Below, piece by piece: positions 1-11,945 of a stretch of 64,000 bases of DNA. The translations under genes and the position numbers were made by a program. Origin of the DNA: Channallabes apus. Taxonomy: Eukaryota; Chordata; Actinopteri; Siluriformes; Clariidae. Positions within the stretch are counted from its first letter, which is position 1; every line of letters starts with the position of its first letter. The notes under the pieces are model-generated. The model was given only the letters and a program-made list of their open reading frames with translations. It was not told the origin of the DNA and did not search any database. The DNA is taken from positions 2,296,976-2,360,975 of the forward strand of contig CM060121.1 in NCBI GenBank assembly GCA_030522415.1, given 5' to 3'.

Positions 1-323
1 GGATATCGTAGATTCCATTAACTTAAAGTCGCCTTTAAACTTAAAAAAAAACCATGAGATCAAAATGGATTAAAATGGACTAAAGAAAAAGATCAACATC
101 AACATCCAGTGCTTTCACTCAAATTGGACAATCCAGCATAAATTTGGTTTAAACGCGACAAATCTATGCTTCTACAGTTCAACTTTTCATTTACGGTTCG
201 CACTTCATACCCAAAACCAATTATTTCGAAGGGTGTCTTGGGAAAGAGCTGACTCTGAAAGTGGGTTATGTGACCAGCCTTCTGTAGCCCGTTCTGATGA
301 AAAAGAAAAGCAGGTAGTTATGA

Positions 324-364
<41 letters not shown>

Positions 365-1100
365 AGCTCTCTTCAAAGCACTTAAGCCTTTAATTTCAAG
401 TGCAAATGTGTAGGTCCTTTCTTGAATCCAGTACTTTGATAGAACAGCATGACATTTCCCTTTACTTTTAATCATCCTTAAAGGTCCCATATTTTACCTT
501 TTTTTATTAAGTTAACACAAGTCTCAGAGCTACACAAAGTGTGTGTGTGCTACCTCAGATAATGCATTTTGTTCAACCTCTAACGCCCCCTGTTTGAGCT
601 ACAGCTGAGTAGGATCCTGCTGATCAACCATCCAGCGGTTCTTATATGAGGTCACAATAGGAGGAAAATTTAAATGGCTTTTTTAAACCCTAGCCAATAC
701 AAAAAGCATTGAAAAAAAACAGATAATGTTTTTTTCCCTTCAGGCTTGTTGTTTGTACACCTATCTGCATGTCTAAAAAAAATTTAAGTACTTTTTGCGT
801 AATAGGTTCCCTTTGACATAGTGATTTAACACCATTCTAATTTATTCTATGAGGAAAAATGCAAGTGATTCTATTGAGACTGTCCTTGAGACCACTTCAT
901 GGAAAAGAGCCATGCCGTGTTAATTTAAGCAAATGGATAAATATCTAATACAGTCAGGGATATTTATGGTTTTCATTCAGAAGGTGTTTGACAAATATTG
1001 CTGTAGGTGCGGAACAACCTGGATTCTACTTGCGCTCATGCCAGATATAATGGCTTGAGTTATTTCCAAGTTCATTTCTCGAAAGGAAGACAAATATATA
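1..1100. other. Intergenic stretch without a recognisable gene
   Basis: AT-rich DNA with a (GA)n microsatellite at about 330-357 and no coding stretch that resembles a known protein. Open frames here are short and composition-driven. Confidence 0.6.
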
Positions 1101-1355
1101 CAGTGGAACCTCGGATTACCAGCATAATTCGTTCTGGAAGCGGACTCGTATTCCAAAACACTCGTAAGCCAAATTTTTCAATAAGAAATAATGTAAGCTC
1201 AAATTATTCGTTCCACAGCCCAAAAAAATTAATACATAAAACTAATGAACACAAAATATAAAGTCAAAATAAAACAAATTTGTCTGCATTTTACCTTTAA
1301 AAAGAGTTAAAATAAATACCGACAGAGAAGTGTTTCCATTTATGCACGCAGGCGC

Positions 1356-1386
<31 letters not shown>

Positions 1387-1576
1387 GTGTGTGAAGTAAG
1401 AAGAGGAATCAACACACATCTTACACATTACATTACTCTCTTTTTAGAATTTTACACAAACACACACACACATTAACGGAAAGACTGTTTTGTCTGAAAA
1501 ATTAGCAAGGAAAAAATCTTTGCTCGTCTTGCGGAACACTCACAAACCGCGTTACTCGCAATCCGAGGTTTCACTG
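1101..1576. mobile_element. Tc1/mariner-type MITE (non-autonomous DNA transposon)
   Basis: The 476-bp element is bounded by inverted termini. The left end begins CAGTGGAACCTCGGATT and the right end is ATCCGAGGTTTCACTG, which is the reverse complement with one mismatch over about 17 bp. Each end abuts a TA dinucleotide (1099-1100 and 1577-1578), the target duplication expected of the Tc1/mariner superfamily. The interior has no transposase frame and contains a TG microsatellite at about 1356-1392. I infer a non-autonomous element; the family name is not assigned. Confidence 0.8.
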
Positions 1577-2770
1577 TATTTGATAAATATTTGGCAGCGG
1601 CCTGATCTGTAACGCTGCCTGTTTCATCCGGAGATGCAGCTGTCAGGCTGAACGTTTTGACCCCTGAGATGTACAGTAACACTTGCTTTCCTGCCTCAAA
1701 GTCACGTCATACTTTTTTATCCATTTATAATTAATAAATGTTGCAGAACATCTCTGTTTTCAAGTTAATAAAACAAATCAAATGCAGCTTTACAGCTTTA
1801 CCTCTGACACTGAAGACTCATCGAAAGCTTAACCGAAGAAGCGTTTAGATATTTTTCATCATCACAATTTTAAAAGATTGTTGTTGATTGTTACGTTACG
1901 GTTATTATGTTATCTACATGATTGTGCTGTTACTATAGAAACAGCTATGAACTAAATTCAATGCCATGCCCTGGACAACTTTTTTAAAACACTATCCTGG
2001 CACAGATAAAGATGGTACACTAATTCTCAAGCTTGATGTCACCACAACAAAGATCTCCTCATGATTAATATGATGGTTTTACAATTTCCACCAAATTTGA
2101 CCCCTTTGCGTGGAAGTCTAGGGTCTCGTTGGAGGTCTTCATATGTAGTATTCCTCCATTTCGTTCACAGAGCTGTTTTTTTTCTAAAATGCTCTGTGAT
2201 TAGAAAGCAAGCAATCAAACACTCCATAAATAACAAAAAATAGGATGTTGCGCAATATAGTCCAGCCCCGCAAGAACACTCATCCACACACAGGTATAAA
2301 GGTGCGTCCTGATTAGCAGCGTGGTACAGAAGAGCAGCGCTGCCCCCTACAGAAAGATCAGGAACTATCACATCATTCCCTCTGGGCCTTATTAAAAACC
2401 CTGTGTTTTATTTCCATCTCTGAAAGCAGACTGGCTCCTATATGGAGCCCTGCTTCATTAAGCTTCTGCGGATTTTTTAAAACAAAATAATAATAAGAAA
2501 CTGACATAAAAGGGAAGATGCTGTTGACCGAGAGGCGGCGATCATTTTCATCGGACCTGCATGGCCAATGTGCGCCTCCTGATAAATCTCCCAAATAAAG
2601 TCTGGGTTAGAAAGAGAGAAAAGGGATGAAATCTGGAAGACGAGGGTTTTTCTTCATCACCTGAAATAGAGGTGTATAATTAGCAACGCACAGGCTTGAC
2701 AACAAGCCATTGATTTGTGCTGATCAATATGTTTAACAGGATGAATCAGGACACGATTATGAAAATTACA
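1577..2770. other. Intergenic stretch with part of a dispersed X-box-like repeat
   Basis: No gene is seen. The region includes one copy (1929-1942) of the motif GTTACTATAGAAAC, which recurs four more times in the window, and a CTCF-like sequence at 2337-2352. Confidence 0.5.
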
Positions 2771-3120
2771 ATATCGTGTATTTTAACAAGTGGTGTTCAA
2801 GTGAAAGTGGGACTTTTGATTGTGCAGAATAACAAAACACGGTTCTGAGAGTAAAACTCCCTTTATTTCTCTATATAATCCCCTGATACACTAATGCACT
2901 TATCCCAGTGTTTCACAAGTGTGTGGACACCATCAAGGCAGAAAGTTTTCTCAGTATGCCGGAGTCACGATCAGACTGCCTGGTCCACATCCTCCCAGGA
3001 ACTCCTTCAGTGGTCCAAACATGTGGAAATGTCTGGTAGCGAGATCTCAGAGAGTTCTAGTAGCGAGAACGTCCCTACTAGACTGAAAGGTTCCTGGTTT
3101 TCTATGTGAGAATCCCAGTA
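2770..3120 (-). pseudogene. Decayed mariner-type transposase, C-terminal fragment
   Basis: On the minus strand the translation contains HLFGPLKEFLGG followed, in a shifted frame, by TLVKHWDKCISVSGDYIEK and a stop codon near 2855. In the mariner family the C-terminal part of the transposase has an H-FGPLK block and ends in a W-KC-----GDY-EK block. Several internal stops and a frame change separate the two blocks, so this is a dead remnant. Left and right ends were not identified. Confidence 0.7.
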
Positions 3121-3899
3121 CATGAAGGACACAGACTGTGTGCAAAATACACATACAGTATAGCTCAGCCCAAAAGTCTGGATCCATAGACATAAATATA
3201 CTCAAATGTATAAACTGGAGCAAGCAATCAAACTGACATCCACTGAATACAAGAACATTCCTTAATCTACTGATCTGATGCCGTTCTATGCAGTGATGAT
3301 TTGACAATTTAGTGCAGCGAATGTTCTGATCCACTTCTGTGTAAAGACTTCAGCTCAGCACAAAGGAAATGTCCATCCTCTGTTGTTCAAATCAAATGTC
3401 TATGGACAGAGACTTTCAGACGTGTAGAAAGCAGAGCAGTGGGTGTGTGATGGAGACGTGTGTACACCGCGTCCGCCTTCATCTTTACAGCATAATGAAA
3501 TATTCAGCGAAGCGTCGCCTCTCCATCAGAGGAATTGACAGAAAAATTTTTGCAAAATGGAGCATAAACTTATTTCACTGAAATTAATTTCATATCCAAG
3601 GATTTTGTGTCACTAAACGAATAAACTTAGAATTCTTTTTACAGAATATGTTAATGATTAGTTGTAAATGATTTGTAAATTCTCAATTTGCTTTTCTTGA
3701 CTAAATTACCGGAATATGGTGGAATAAGGAAAATGTGAAAATTATGAAATTGCACAACATTTATTCATTAATTTTTTTTCTTTATTTCAGCACTATAGTA
3801 ATAAAACTAGTTTTAAAACATATTTATTTATTAATTTGTTTGTTTGTTTCAATTAATTAGTTAATTAATATATTCATGTGATACATTTTAAGTGTCATT

Positions 3900-4153
3900 C
3901 TAATACCAACGGTTAAAAGAAGTATCTATCTATCTATCTATCTAATTACTTTAGGGTTTATGTTTTTAAAGCACGTTCTAATACCAAAGTTTTAAAAAAG
4001 TATTTATGTATATTTTTTGCTTGCATATATATCTTATTTAGTTATTTATTATATTTTATTATATATTTGTTCCATTTTTATGTACTGTTCTGCCAAATAA
4101 AAAATAAATAAAAACAATATCAATTAATTTATTTATTTGTGGTATACATCCCA

Positions 4154-4193
<40 letters not shown>

Positions 4194-4250
4194 TTTAAGC
4201 ACAATGATAAAAAGTTTTGATTGTCATTACGAGACAATCTGGATCACATG

Positions 4251-4305
<55 letters not shown>

Positions 4306-4330
4306 GTTATTATTATTACACAAAAAAGTA
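3900..4330. repeat. Cluster of simple repeats (ATCT, TG/TA, ATT)
   Basis: An (ATCT)n run lies at about 3924-3943, a (TG)n run followed by (TA)n at about 4155-4192, and a long (ATT)n tract at about 4252-4318. The surrounding 3.1-4.5 kb is AT-rich and holds no gene that I can recognise. Confidence 0.85.
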
Positions 4331-4499
4331 CACAAAGCATGTGAAGCGTTTGATCTTCGCAAACATTTCTAAAAACTTTTAGCACCCTGATACCCAGAAC
4401 AGTTGCTGATTTAATGAACTCTAGTAACCTCTCAGGGTCTCTGTCTGTCAGCTGTCTGCTGGTGTTTCAATAATAAACTCATCTATTATTAATCCTCAC

Positions 4500-4680
4500 C
4501 AGAGGTGGAAAGTAATGAATTATATTTACTCGCGTTACTGTAATTGAGTCGATTTTTTTGTGTACTTCTACTTTTTAAAGTAGTTTTTAAAAACTTTTAC
4601 TTAAGTATGTTTTGTTTAAAGTTTTGTACTTCACTACATTTTAAATCATATTCGCTACTGAGTAAAAATAAATGAATGAA
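4500..4680. mobile_element. Fragment of a hAT-like GTAAC/TACTT-rich repeat, one end only
   Basis: The sequence starting CAGAGGTGGAAAGTAATG and running through repeated TTACTC/GTACTT motifs resembles the terminus of a common fish DNA transposon family. A matching right terminus with a target duplication was not found, so only one end is called. Confidence 0.45.
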
Positions 4681-5342
4681 AATGAAAAATAATACAAATA
4701 ATACAACGGGAAAGGAAAAAATTGCACCCCGGAAACCACTGCACTGATTGACTGATGGAGAACAAACGTGCTAAATTCACAAGAACGATGGAGACGGACA
4801 GAACAGACGCCGGTGATACAGACACAGCTGGAAGTGAAACGCCAACTAACTCTTATGATCAAACCCCTGGTCATATTTAAGCCACCACTCTGTTGTGATT
4901 TGAAGCACAACAAATGGAACAGATTTATTATGCGAGGGTATTCCATCATCACCCCCCCCCCCAACTCCCCACCCCAACCCCCCACCCCGCTGTTTACTCT
5001 GAGTAATTTTCAAATGTATATACACCCGGAGGACAGGTATGTGTAAGGTATAAAACACTCTGTGTTGAGCCGTGATGGGAAAATAATCAGTGATGGAGTG
5101 GAGGTGACGTTACCATATCGATGATGATTAATTTTCCATAACTGCATGTCATAAAGAATGTTTTTTCCCTAAACGTCACTGGAATCTGTTCACGAACAAT
5201 GCTGATCTAAAAGTAAACTTACAGCTTTACCTCTAACTCTGTTTCTCAGATTTTATCAGCATTACACATAACAATAAATGTATTTAAAAAAATATTTTTT
5301 TGAGAATGATGGAACTTGATGGTAAAGTCTGTGCTGTTGTTA

Positions 5343-5363
5343 CCCCTAACCCTAACCCTAACC
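5343..5363. repeat. Short interstitial telomere-like repeat
   Basis: About 3.5 perfect tandem copies of CCCTAA, the vertebrate telomere unit read on the complementary strand, lie in otherwise ordinary intergenic DNA. Confidence 0.8.
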
Positions 5364-5484
5364 TCAAGTCATGTTTATGAGATCAACTGTAATGCCTGCT
5401 AATGCTATTAGTGTAACAACACTGACACTCAGTGGTAGAGTTCGGTACTACAGCGTCGCTATAGGATTCTTACACCATGTGAAT

Positions 5485-5609
5485 AAAAGTATGTGCACCC
5501 CTGACAATCACACCTTTTAGTGTCAATCAGTTGTCCATAGACTGTTAGAAGCACACAACTGTATAGAATGCCTTTGTATGCTGTAGTGCTCAGGGGTGCA
5601 CATACTTTT
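5485..5609. mobile_element. Small MITE with perfect 20-bp inverted arms
   Basis: The left arm AAAAGTATGTGCACCCCTGA (5485-5504) and the right arm at 5590-5609 are perfect reverse complements separated by 85 bp. The right side continues into GGACATACAGTGCATCTG, typical of Tc1-like fish termini (ACAGTGC...CCAAAAGTATG), so the true ends lie about 15-20 bp further out. No coding capacity. Confidence 0.75.
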
Positions 5610-5629
5610 GGACATACAGTGCATCTGTA

Positions 5630-7904
5630 GAAAACTGAAAAGTCTCAGTTATTATTATTATTATTTAATAAGCATAACCTATTATTGCACTTGGCATCTT
5701 CATTGGAAAATGCTTATGATTTCATTTTAGATTTATTTACCTGTTTATTTTTTTTATTATAGTTTTTTATATTATATATCCACAATACGAGATGTTGATT
5801 TAATAAAAGAGAGTAAATGTTTTAGTCCATTAATGGAAGTTCAGAAATCTGGCGAGACCTGACACATAAATTAGATACATTAATTAGGCATATAATTTCT
5901 TTCTCTGTTTTTGTTTATTAATGTATTTATTTTTGCAGTCTGAACAACAGTATGGAGACACGTGGATTCAGCATGTTTCCTTCATTACCATAAATTAAAA
6001 ACCTACAAGCTCAATTCTTCTCACCTGAGGTATAATTTATATATATTTTTTTAATTATTGAAAAGAAGAAAAAAAAACACACACACACACAACAAAATAT
6101 TAGAACATTTCTTCTTTTATTTCCGCAAATAATTTACTACCATTACTGCGGCAGAATTCTGTAAACTTCACATTGGTTTTGTACACACGCCTAAACGTCA
6201 AGAATCTTTATTTTTATTCTTTTTTTATGAGAAACAGAAATAAAGTGTTAGTGGGACTCTACACACAGCTAAGCCAGGTAGTGTTTTATGAAAAAATGAC
6301 AAAGAAAAAGATCACGTGGTTCGTTCGGGATTGAAACGTGAAACAACTTCTCACACACCGAGGACTTAACAGCGTTTTTCATTTCTTTAACAAAACCTTA
6401 ACTATTTATACGTGATAAATTCTAACGCTTAAGTCTGTAACGCTCATCTTAGAACTCTAATCTGAAGATTTTAATAATTGCTAGTATACAGTAAACGTGA
6501 AATTCAGTGGTGCGGCGGGAAAATCTCCACATTTCAGGAGTTCTTTGTTTTCTTTCATTTATTCTTCTTCCTCTTGGCGTAACACAGGATTTAAAGGACA
6601 CTTTATAACTTCAAGCCCATGAGCGACATGATTTTGAGCCACTGACCCTTTATTCATTGCACACACAAAAAAAAAAAAAAAAAAAAACACATTCAAACTG
6701 AAAAAATAAAAACAGGAACGATTATAGATGAGCTCAGGAGTATTTTTATCTTTCCATTATTGCAACCGAATCAAATATGAAGAAGCGGCACAATTAAACT
6801 GAAATATTGCTCTGCGTTTACTCTCAGGACAAAATAAGGCGAATGAGCGGTAAAGTTTCCCGCCGTGTCATCGTCCATGCGGCGTCTCTAAACGAGCAAA
6901 CCTGCAGCATCTTCTTTTTTTTTTTTCCCCCCTACAAGTATATAATCTAAGTGTGAAAGGTTCGACCTCAGGAAGACGAACTGAACACCGTACAGGACCC
7001 CGATTCCATCCAGAGACTGTGTGTGTTTAACAGAATTAACCTACAAAAGACGTTGAGGTGAAGAAAAAAAATGTCTACACTGCACAGTAGTGGTTCAACT
7101 TAAACATACACGTGTATCAACATACACGGGGCATTCAAGTCAAACCAGGACTAAAGCAGTATGTATACACAGACAATACGGAAAGTTCCGCGCGGATAAA
7201 GAGTCAATACTGTTACACATCGCACGGTGACGAGGGTTCGGTTGCGACTATGGCAGCGTGAGGCTGAGAACCTTTAACCAGATCATCTGATACTTTAGTA
7301 ATTTATAATCCAAGGCTGCTTTCACACAATTATTCAATCAAAAAAAACCTACAAACTTGGTTCATTTCAATTACGGCGTACAAACCGGCAGGGAAACACT
7401 TTCCCCATATCCAGCTCATAAACCTGTGCCGCCATTTTAGGTTTTTCCACGCAAGAGGCTTTATTTTAAAAAAAACTGCAGAACCATTAAAATAACCCAG
7501 AGGGTGGAGTCAGACCTGATCCAGCTCCACCCCCTGGACTACTGCGATCAGTCATTCTGTAGGATTTACAATCAAAAAAATAAATAAAAGGCAAAAAAAG
7601 AAAAAAAAAAGAAAAAAGTGCGTCACATGTCAAAGCACCGAGTGAGCGTTCTTGTTGTTTTAGGTGACGTATCCCTTTAAGGCTGCTCCACTTCTCGTTT
7701 TCTATTCGCTCATCAGTAAATTAAACTTAACGTGGCAAAAATGAATAAAACAACATGAACGTCGAGGTACTACCGCGTCTGCGTGTGTTACGCCATCGAT
7801 GGCTTCCTTTTAAACTGGAACAGAAACATACTGAGGATTAATTGGCTTTATTTTCGAGCAGCATGTGTGTTTGTGTGTGTTTGTGTGTGCGTTTGTTCTC
7901 GGGC
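5630..7904 (-). other. Probable hapstr1 3' UTR and flanking DNA
   Basis: The interval downstream of the hapstr1 stop codon contains no other gene. Several minus-strand AATAAA-type signals (TTTATT on the plus strand) occur, for example at about 6208 and 7459. A long 3' UTR would fit the family, but the true end cannot be chosen from sequence. A poly-A run lies at about 6668-6687. Confidence 0.4.
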
Positions 7905-10671
7905 TCAGATCGTCCTGTTGCGTTTGTGGGTCGGCGAGTCCGTGATGACGTCGCTGCACTGGGCGCTGGTGCGCTTCCTGCTGCCGCCGTTCTCCAGGTG
8001 CAGCGCCATCTCCTCCGCTATAAAAGTGTTCAAGTCGACGTCGTGGAGCCCGTTTCTCCTGCGGCCCGGGTTCGAGCTGCCGCCCACGTGGGTGGGAGAA
8101 CCCGGAGCACCGGAACGGACACTGATGCTCGCCATGGCGCCGCTTAGACCTGCGACAGCACGCAAGAGAAACACGCGCAGATAGAAGGGTTTTTTTTGTT
8201 GTTTATACATTTCTGAATTCAGGAAGCGAGGACGAACATTACTAAGGGTTTCATCATTTCAACTGTACATTACCTAATTACTAAATCAGACCTAAATTTA
8301 AGCCTGAACAATAACAACCTGGATGACAAAATAAAAAAAGTTGAGTTCTTGGCCGCTTTAGATTCTGTAGATCCTGTAGGATGCTGATTATTTACCGTGC
8401 AGAGCGATGGCTTCACGGAAAGGCTGCAGGTCCGTCTCTACAGACGAGACTGGATCCGATGAAGCCGGACGGTTGGGTGGAATTCTGGGCGTGGCTCTGG
8501 AGACCCTCGGTGGCGGTGTTTTGCCACACAGGAAGCTGATCAGATCCTCCCTCCAGATGTTTCTTCTTCTCTTCTTCACCCAGGCCAAGACCTCCTTGTT
8601 GCGTCTCTGCTGACCCGTCTGGACCCCGAGCTCGTAGCTTCGCTGATGTGCATCCACACTTTCTGTTAAAAAAAATAAATACAATTTTTAAAATAAAAAT
8701 CAATTAACATCGATAATCGCTAAACACCGACTTCACTATTGAGTCAAAAATGTCCTCACTTTTTAGCATTTGGCGAGTGTGAGAGAGAGAAAGAAACGTT
8801 GGCGGTACCTTTGTACAGATTGGTCACGGCTGTTGCTGCGTTCTGAAACGGTGCCCACAGGGACGGGCCTTGTTGATGGCAAACCCGATCTGAAAGAGAG
8901 AAAAAAATTATAAAGAACGCCAACCAACCCTGCTCTCTGAGACAGCTCAGCCAATCAGCTCTCTCTCTCAGCTCCAAGGTAGAGATCTTTGCCCGAACCC
9001 AATGGGACGGGTTCAGTCGAGCTGTGAATAATGGGGGGGAGCACATTTGAATAATGTTCGGGCTTTTAAAAGGCTGTCAATCAAAATGTACTTGTCGGGC
9101 TCGGGACGAAATCTGTCGGGCTCGGGCCCAGTCGGGCCTAACATTTAAGGCCCGATTACAGCTCTACTCCAAGGCTGTGTAAGGGTACAGCATCGCCCGA
9201 GATTCCGTCACATGGTTGTCGGAGTTCTTTGCTGCTGCGACACTAGGGGGCAGACTGGGCACTAGGGGGCAGACTGGGCACTAGGGGGCAGACTGGGCAC
9301 TAGGGGGCAGACTGGGCACTAGGGGGCAGACTGGCGGGTAGGAATGTGAACGGAGTGCTGCAAACAAGATCTGTACACCGCTGTAAACTCCTGAGAAGGT
9401 CAGAAAACTTTAAAGGTTACAGCTTTGCTTCTGTTCGTTGCACAGCACTGAAACTGGAGACTCATTCCATAAAATGTTAAATAGCAACAATTACAGACTT
9501 TTTACACACAAAGTGTTCACAGTGAATTAACAGTTACTATAGAAACAATAAGTGAGTTTTCAAACTCTGGAGGTCATGTCGTCGTTTCTTTATAATCCTA
9601 CAGGTGGCGCACGCTGAAGTATTCACACTTTTTTATTTTCAAATCTGCACCTTCTGACCAATCAGAACTCTTCTGAGAATCATCTTTGTTCATGAGACGC
9701 TCTCTGATAGGCTAACGACCACACTAAAGATGCAAAACAGACCAAGTCACGTGGTGACATTAATCGCTACTTTCCCCTGACGGAATCTCTCATACTTTAC
9801 TGAACTCAGCCTGATTAATACTACAGCGTCGTTTAAAAATAATACCGAGACACGGAGTGAGTCATTTCCTTCGCTTTATTGCGTCCATGTGAACAGCTCA
9901 CTGGCTAGCAAGCTAATCATCGACCAAAATAAAACGTTGTCAAAATTAGCTTCGGAAATTAATCCAACGCAATCATTCAATCTATTGTAACTTAGTATAA
10001 ACAATAAACAACCGACCTTTAGCTTAGCATAACTTAGTCATGTCGTAACAAAGCAGAGAACTCACAAAGTGCTAATACTGACGAGCCAGCCAAAGAAATT
10101 TAAATAAAATAAACTTATCTTGGACTTTAATCAGATCGATATTACAGTAAAGAAACCCTGCGAACATTCCTAAGTAAAGACATTAACATCACGCCAGCTA
10201 ACGTTACACACAGAATAGCTAACAGCTGTCTAAACTAGTTTAGCCTTCCTTTTTTTCCCCCACCCGTACACCCAGAAAATCCCGCCTCCATCGTTTTAAC
10301 TGGCTAGCCTTCAACGACCAATGGGTGACTCAGCCAATCCTGAGACAGGGACATATCTTTGATTGGTCCATCCTGTAACCACATGGCCCGGAAATCGCCG
10401 AAAAACAGGTAGGCAACAAAATACTAAACCGGAGCTAGCAAAGTATTCACAGGAAGCAAAGCAGTCATAGCGGACCTTTATAGAGCTGCGCCACCGCCGT
10501 AGCCGAATTCTGAAACATATGCCAGAGTTTCTCTTGGTTTTGGTCGGCTTCTTCTTTACTCGGCTCTCCTTGGTCGGCCTCGGCGAGACACTGCCTCTCC
10601 CAGTTTGAAAACCAGTGCTCGGGTCCGTGCTCCTGAATCTCTGCCTCCTTCTCCTCCTTCCGATCCTCCAT
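7905..10671 (-). CDS. hapstr1: HAPSTR1 (C16orf72) orthologue, HUWE1-associated stress-response modifier
   Basis: Four coding exons, transcribed right to left: 10671-10476, 8889-8809, 8662-8396 and 8149-7905. All junctions are GT/AG and all introns are phase 1. They join to 789 nt, giving 262 aa (human is about 275). The protein opens MEDRKEEKEAEIQEHGPEHW and contains LWHMFQNSATAVAQLYK, LWAPFQNAATAVTNLYK, REDLISFLCGK, a Ser-rich stretch and a C-terminal basic NLS-like tail ending SPTHKRNRTI. In mammals HAPSTR1 is a nuclear partner of the E3 ligase HUWE1 that tunes stress responses. The start was chosen at the second of two adjacent ATGs (10674 and 10671) because human begins MEERKEE; the upstream ATG would add one Met. 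usp7 starts about 8 kb away on the opposite strand. Confidence 0.95.
8980..9166. mobile_element. 187-bp hAT-type MITE in hapstr1 intron 1
   Basis: The element is flanked by the perfect 8-bp duplication CTCCAAGG (8972-8979 and 9167-9174), the signature length of hAT insertions. Its ends are imperfect inverted repeats: TAGAGATCTTTGCCCG on the left and CGGGCC-like sequence ending in AGCTCTA on the right. Its interior is rich in TCGGGCTCGGG motifs. No coding capacity. Confidence 0.85.
9241..9335. repeat. Tandem array, 5 x 19 bp, each unit carrying a CTCF-like motif
   Basis: Five head-to-tail copies of CACTAGGGGGCAGACTGGG; the last copy has one change. CACTAGGGGGCAG closely matches the vertebrate CTCF core (CCASYAGRKGGCRS), so the array presents five same-orientation candidate sites every 19 bp in intron 1 of hapstr1. 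The repeat itself is seen directly; CTCF binding is inferred. Confidence 0.9.
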
Positions 10672-10674
10672 CAT

Positions 10675-11225
10675 GAAAAAAAAAACACTCAAAAAGTCCA
10701 CAATGAAGTTCGCTTTGTTAACAGTCGGCTGTCTGATGTAAACGTGTGAAACGTCAAAATGGATGATTATTCTAATTTGACGCTGAACATAGCGCTAAGA
10801 TTCGACACACGATAAGCGGCGTCTCCGCACTAACCGCTCCTATTGACCAACTTCATTGACGTGTTTCGGGTTATAAAGTGTCTTCGCTTAGCTCACTTTG
10901 TTACAGGGGAAAACCCCGCCCACTGGACACGGACGAAATCTGATTGGCTGCTCTTGCTTCATATTCGAGAACAAGGAAAAATCTGTATATTTCATTTGGC
11001 AGAGAAAATGCCAATCAAAACGCGACCCGAGAAAGTATGTCACGTGGAATTAAAGGGCCAGCGCGTATTTTAACCAGCTGTGGATGACAAGGTCTTTTTT
11101 TTTGTTATTTATAGCAGTAGCAAGTTTGAAAGACCTAGAACTGAGGATAAATACATATAAAACCATAAACCGTCTATAGTTATAGTTGATTCCAAATGTA
11201 TATTATTTACATTTAATACAAAATG
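10675..11225. promoter_or_regulatory. hapstr1 upstream and promoter region
   Basis: The interval directly upstream of hapstr1 exon 1 contains an ATTGG (inverted CCAAT) box at about 10940 and GACGT/CGTCA-type elements, with no TATA box recognised. It is the likely promoter by position. Further CCAAT boxes in both orientations lie just downstream in intron 1 at about 10318-10362. The start of transcription cannot be fixed. Confidence 0.45.
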
Positions 11226-11229
11226 AATG

Positions 11230-11535
11230 TAGGTGGTGTGGCGGCATAGTGGTGAGGACTGTCGCCTTGCACCACCAGGGTCCGGGTTCGATTCCTGCCT
11301 CGGGTCTGTGTGTATGAATTTTGCATGAAGTTCTTCCCGTGCTTGCTGGGTTTCCTCTGGGTGCTCCAGTTTCCTCCCACAGTCCAAAGACATGCAGATT
11401 AGACTAATTGGTGTTCCCATATTGTGTGGGTGTGTGCTCTGCGATGGAGTGGCCAAGTCCCCTGGGATAGGCTCCAGCCCCCCCCCCTATGACACTCTAC
11501 ACAGGATAAAGTGGTATAGACGGTGGCGAGGGAGC
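11230..11535 (+). mobile_element. SINE-like fish interspersed repeat, copy 1
   Basis: The sequence begins GTGTGGCGGCATAGTGGTGAGG and has the tRNA B-box-like GGTTCGATTCC at about 11285. It continues through the TTTCCTCCCACAGTCCAAAG block and ends with a CTGGGATAGGCTCCAGCCC block and an A-rich tail. The same blocks recur in inverted orientation at about 12340-12620 and 61115-61375. A tRNA-headed SINE is the best fit, but a non-autonomous DNA repeat cannot be excluded. Confidence 0.7.
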
Positions 11536-11814
11536 GAGTAAAATGAAAGTGTTATAAGGTCACAGATGGTTTCATTCCAATAAATGTATCATGCATTTGG
11601 TTATCCCTTATGGAGTGTATTTAGCTAGCAGCTTCAGGACATGAAACTCAGTTTATTCAATCAGCAGGAAATACTTTAATTAACTGGGATTTCGAATCAA
11701 TCCAGCAAGGACGAGTCAAGCAAAACTCTCTTTAAAAACAAAAAGAAAGAAACAAACAAGCAAAAGTGTAATGTACCACTGTCCAAAATGTTGGTCCAAT
11801 ATAATATATTACCA

Positions 11815-11945
11815 TGCGCAAGACCCTGGGTTCAGTTCCCACCCAATGCCCAAACCCCAGCCACTGGATGCAGCACTGGTCCCAAGCCTGGGTAAAATGG
11901 GAGGGTTGCATCATGAAGGGCATCTGGCATAAAGCCTGTGCCAAC
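11815..11945. repeat. Short retroelement-derived repeat fragment
   Basis: A stretch with the B-box-like GGGTTCAGTTCCCACC, followed by GGGAGGGTTGCATCATGAAGGGCATCTGG. It resembles sequence commonly found near the 5' part of fish RTE elements. The boundaries and the family are uncertain. Confidence 0.4.

Noticed and set aside
4500..5070. Complete hAT element starting CAGAGGTGG
   Set aside because: Only the left end is convincing. The candidate right end ACACTCTG at about 5055 has no matching 8-bp duplication.
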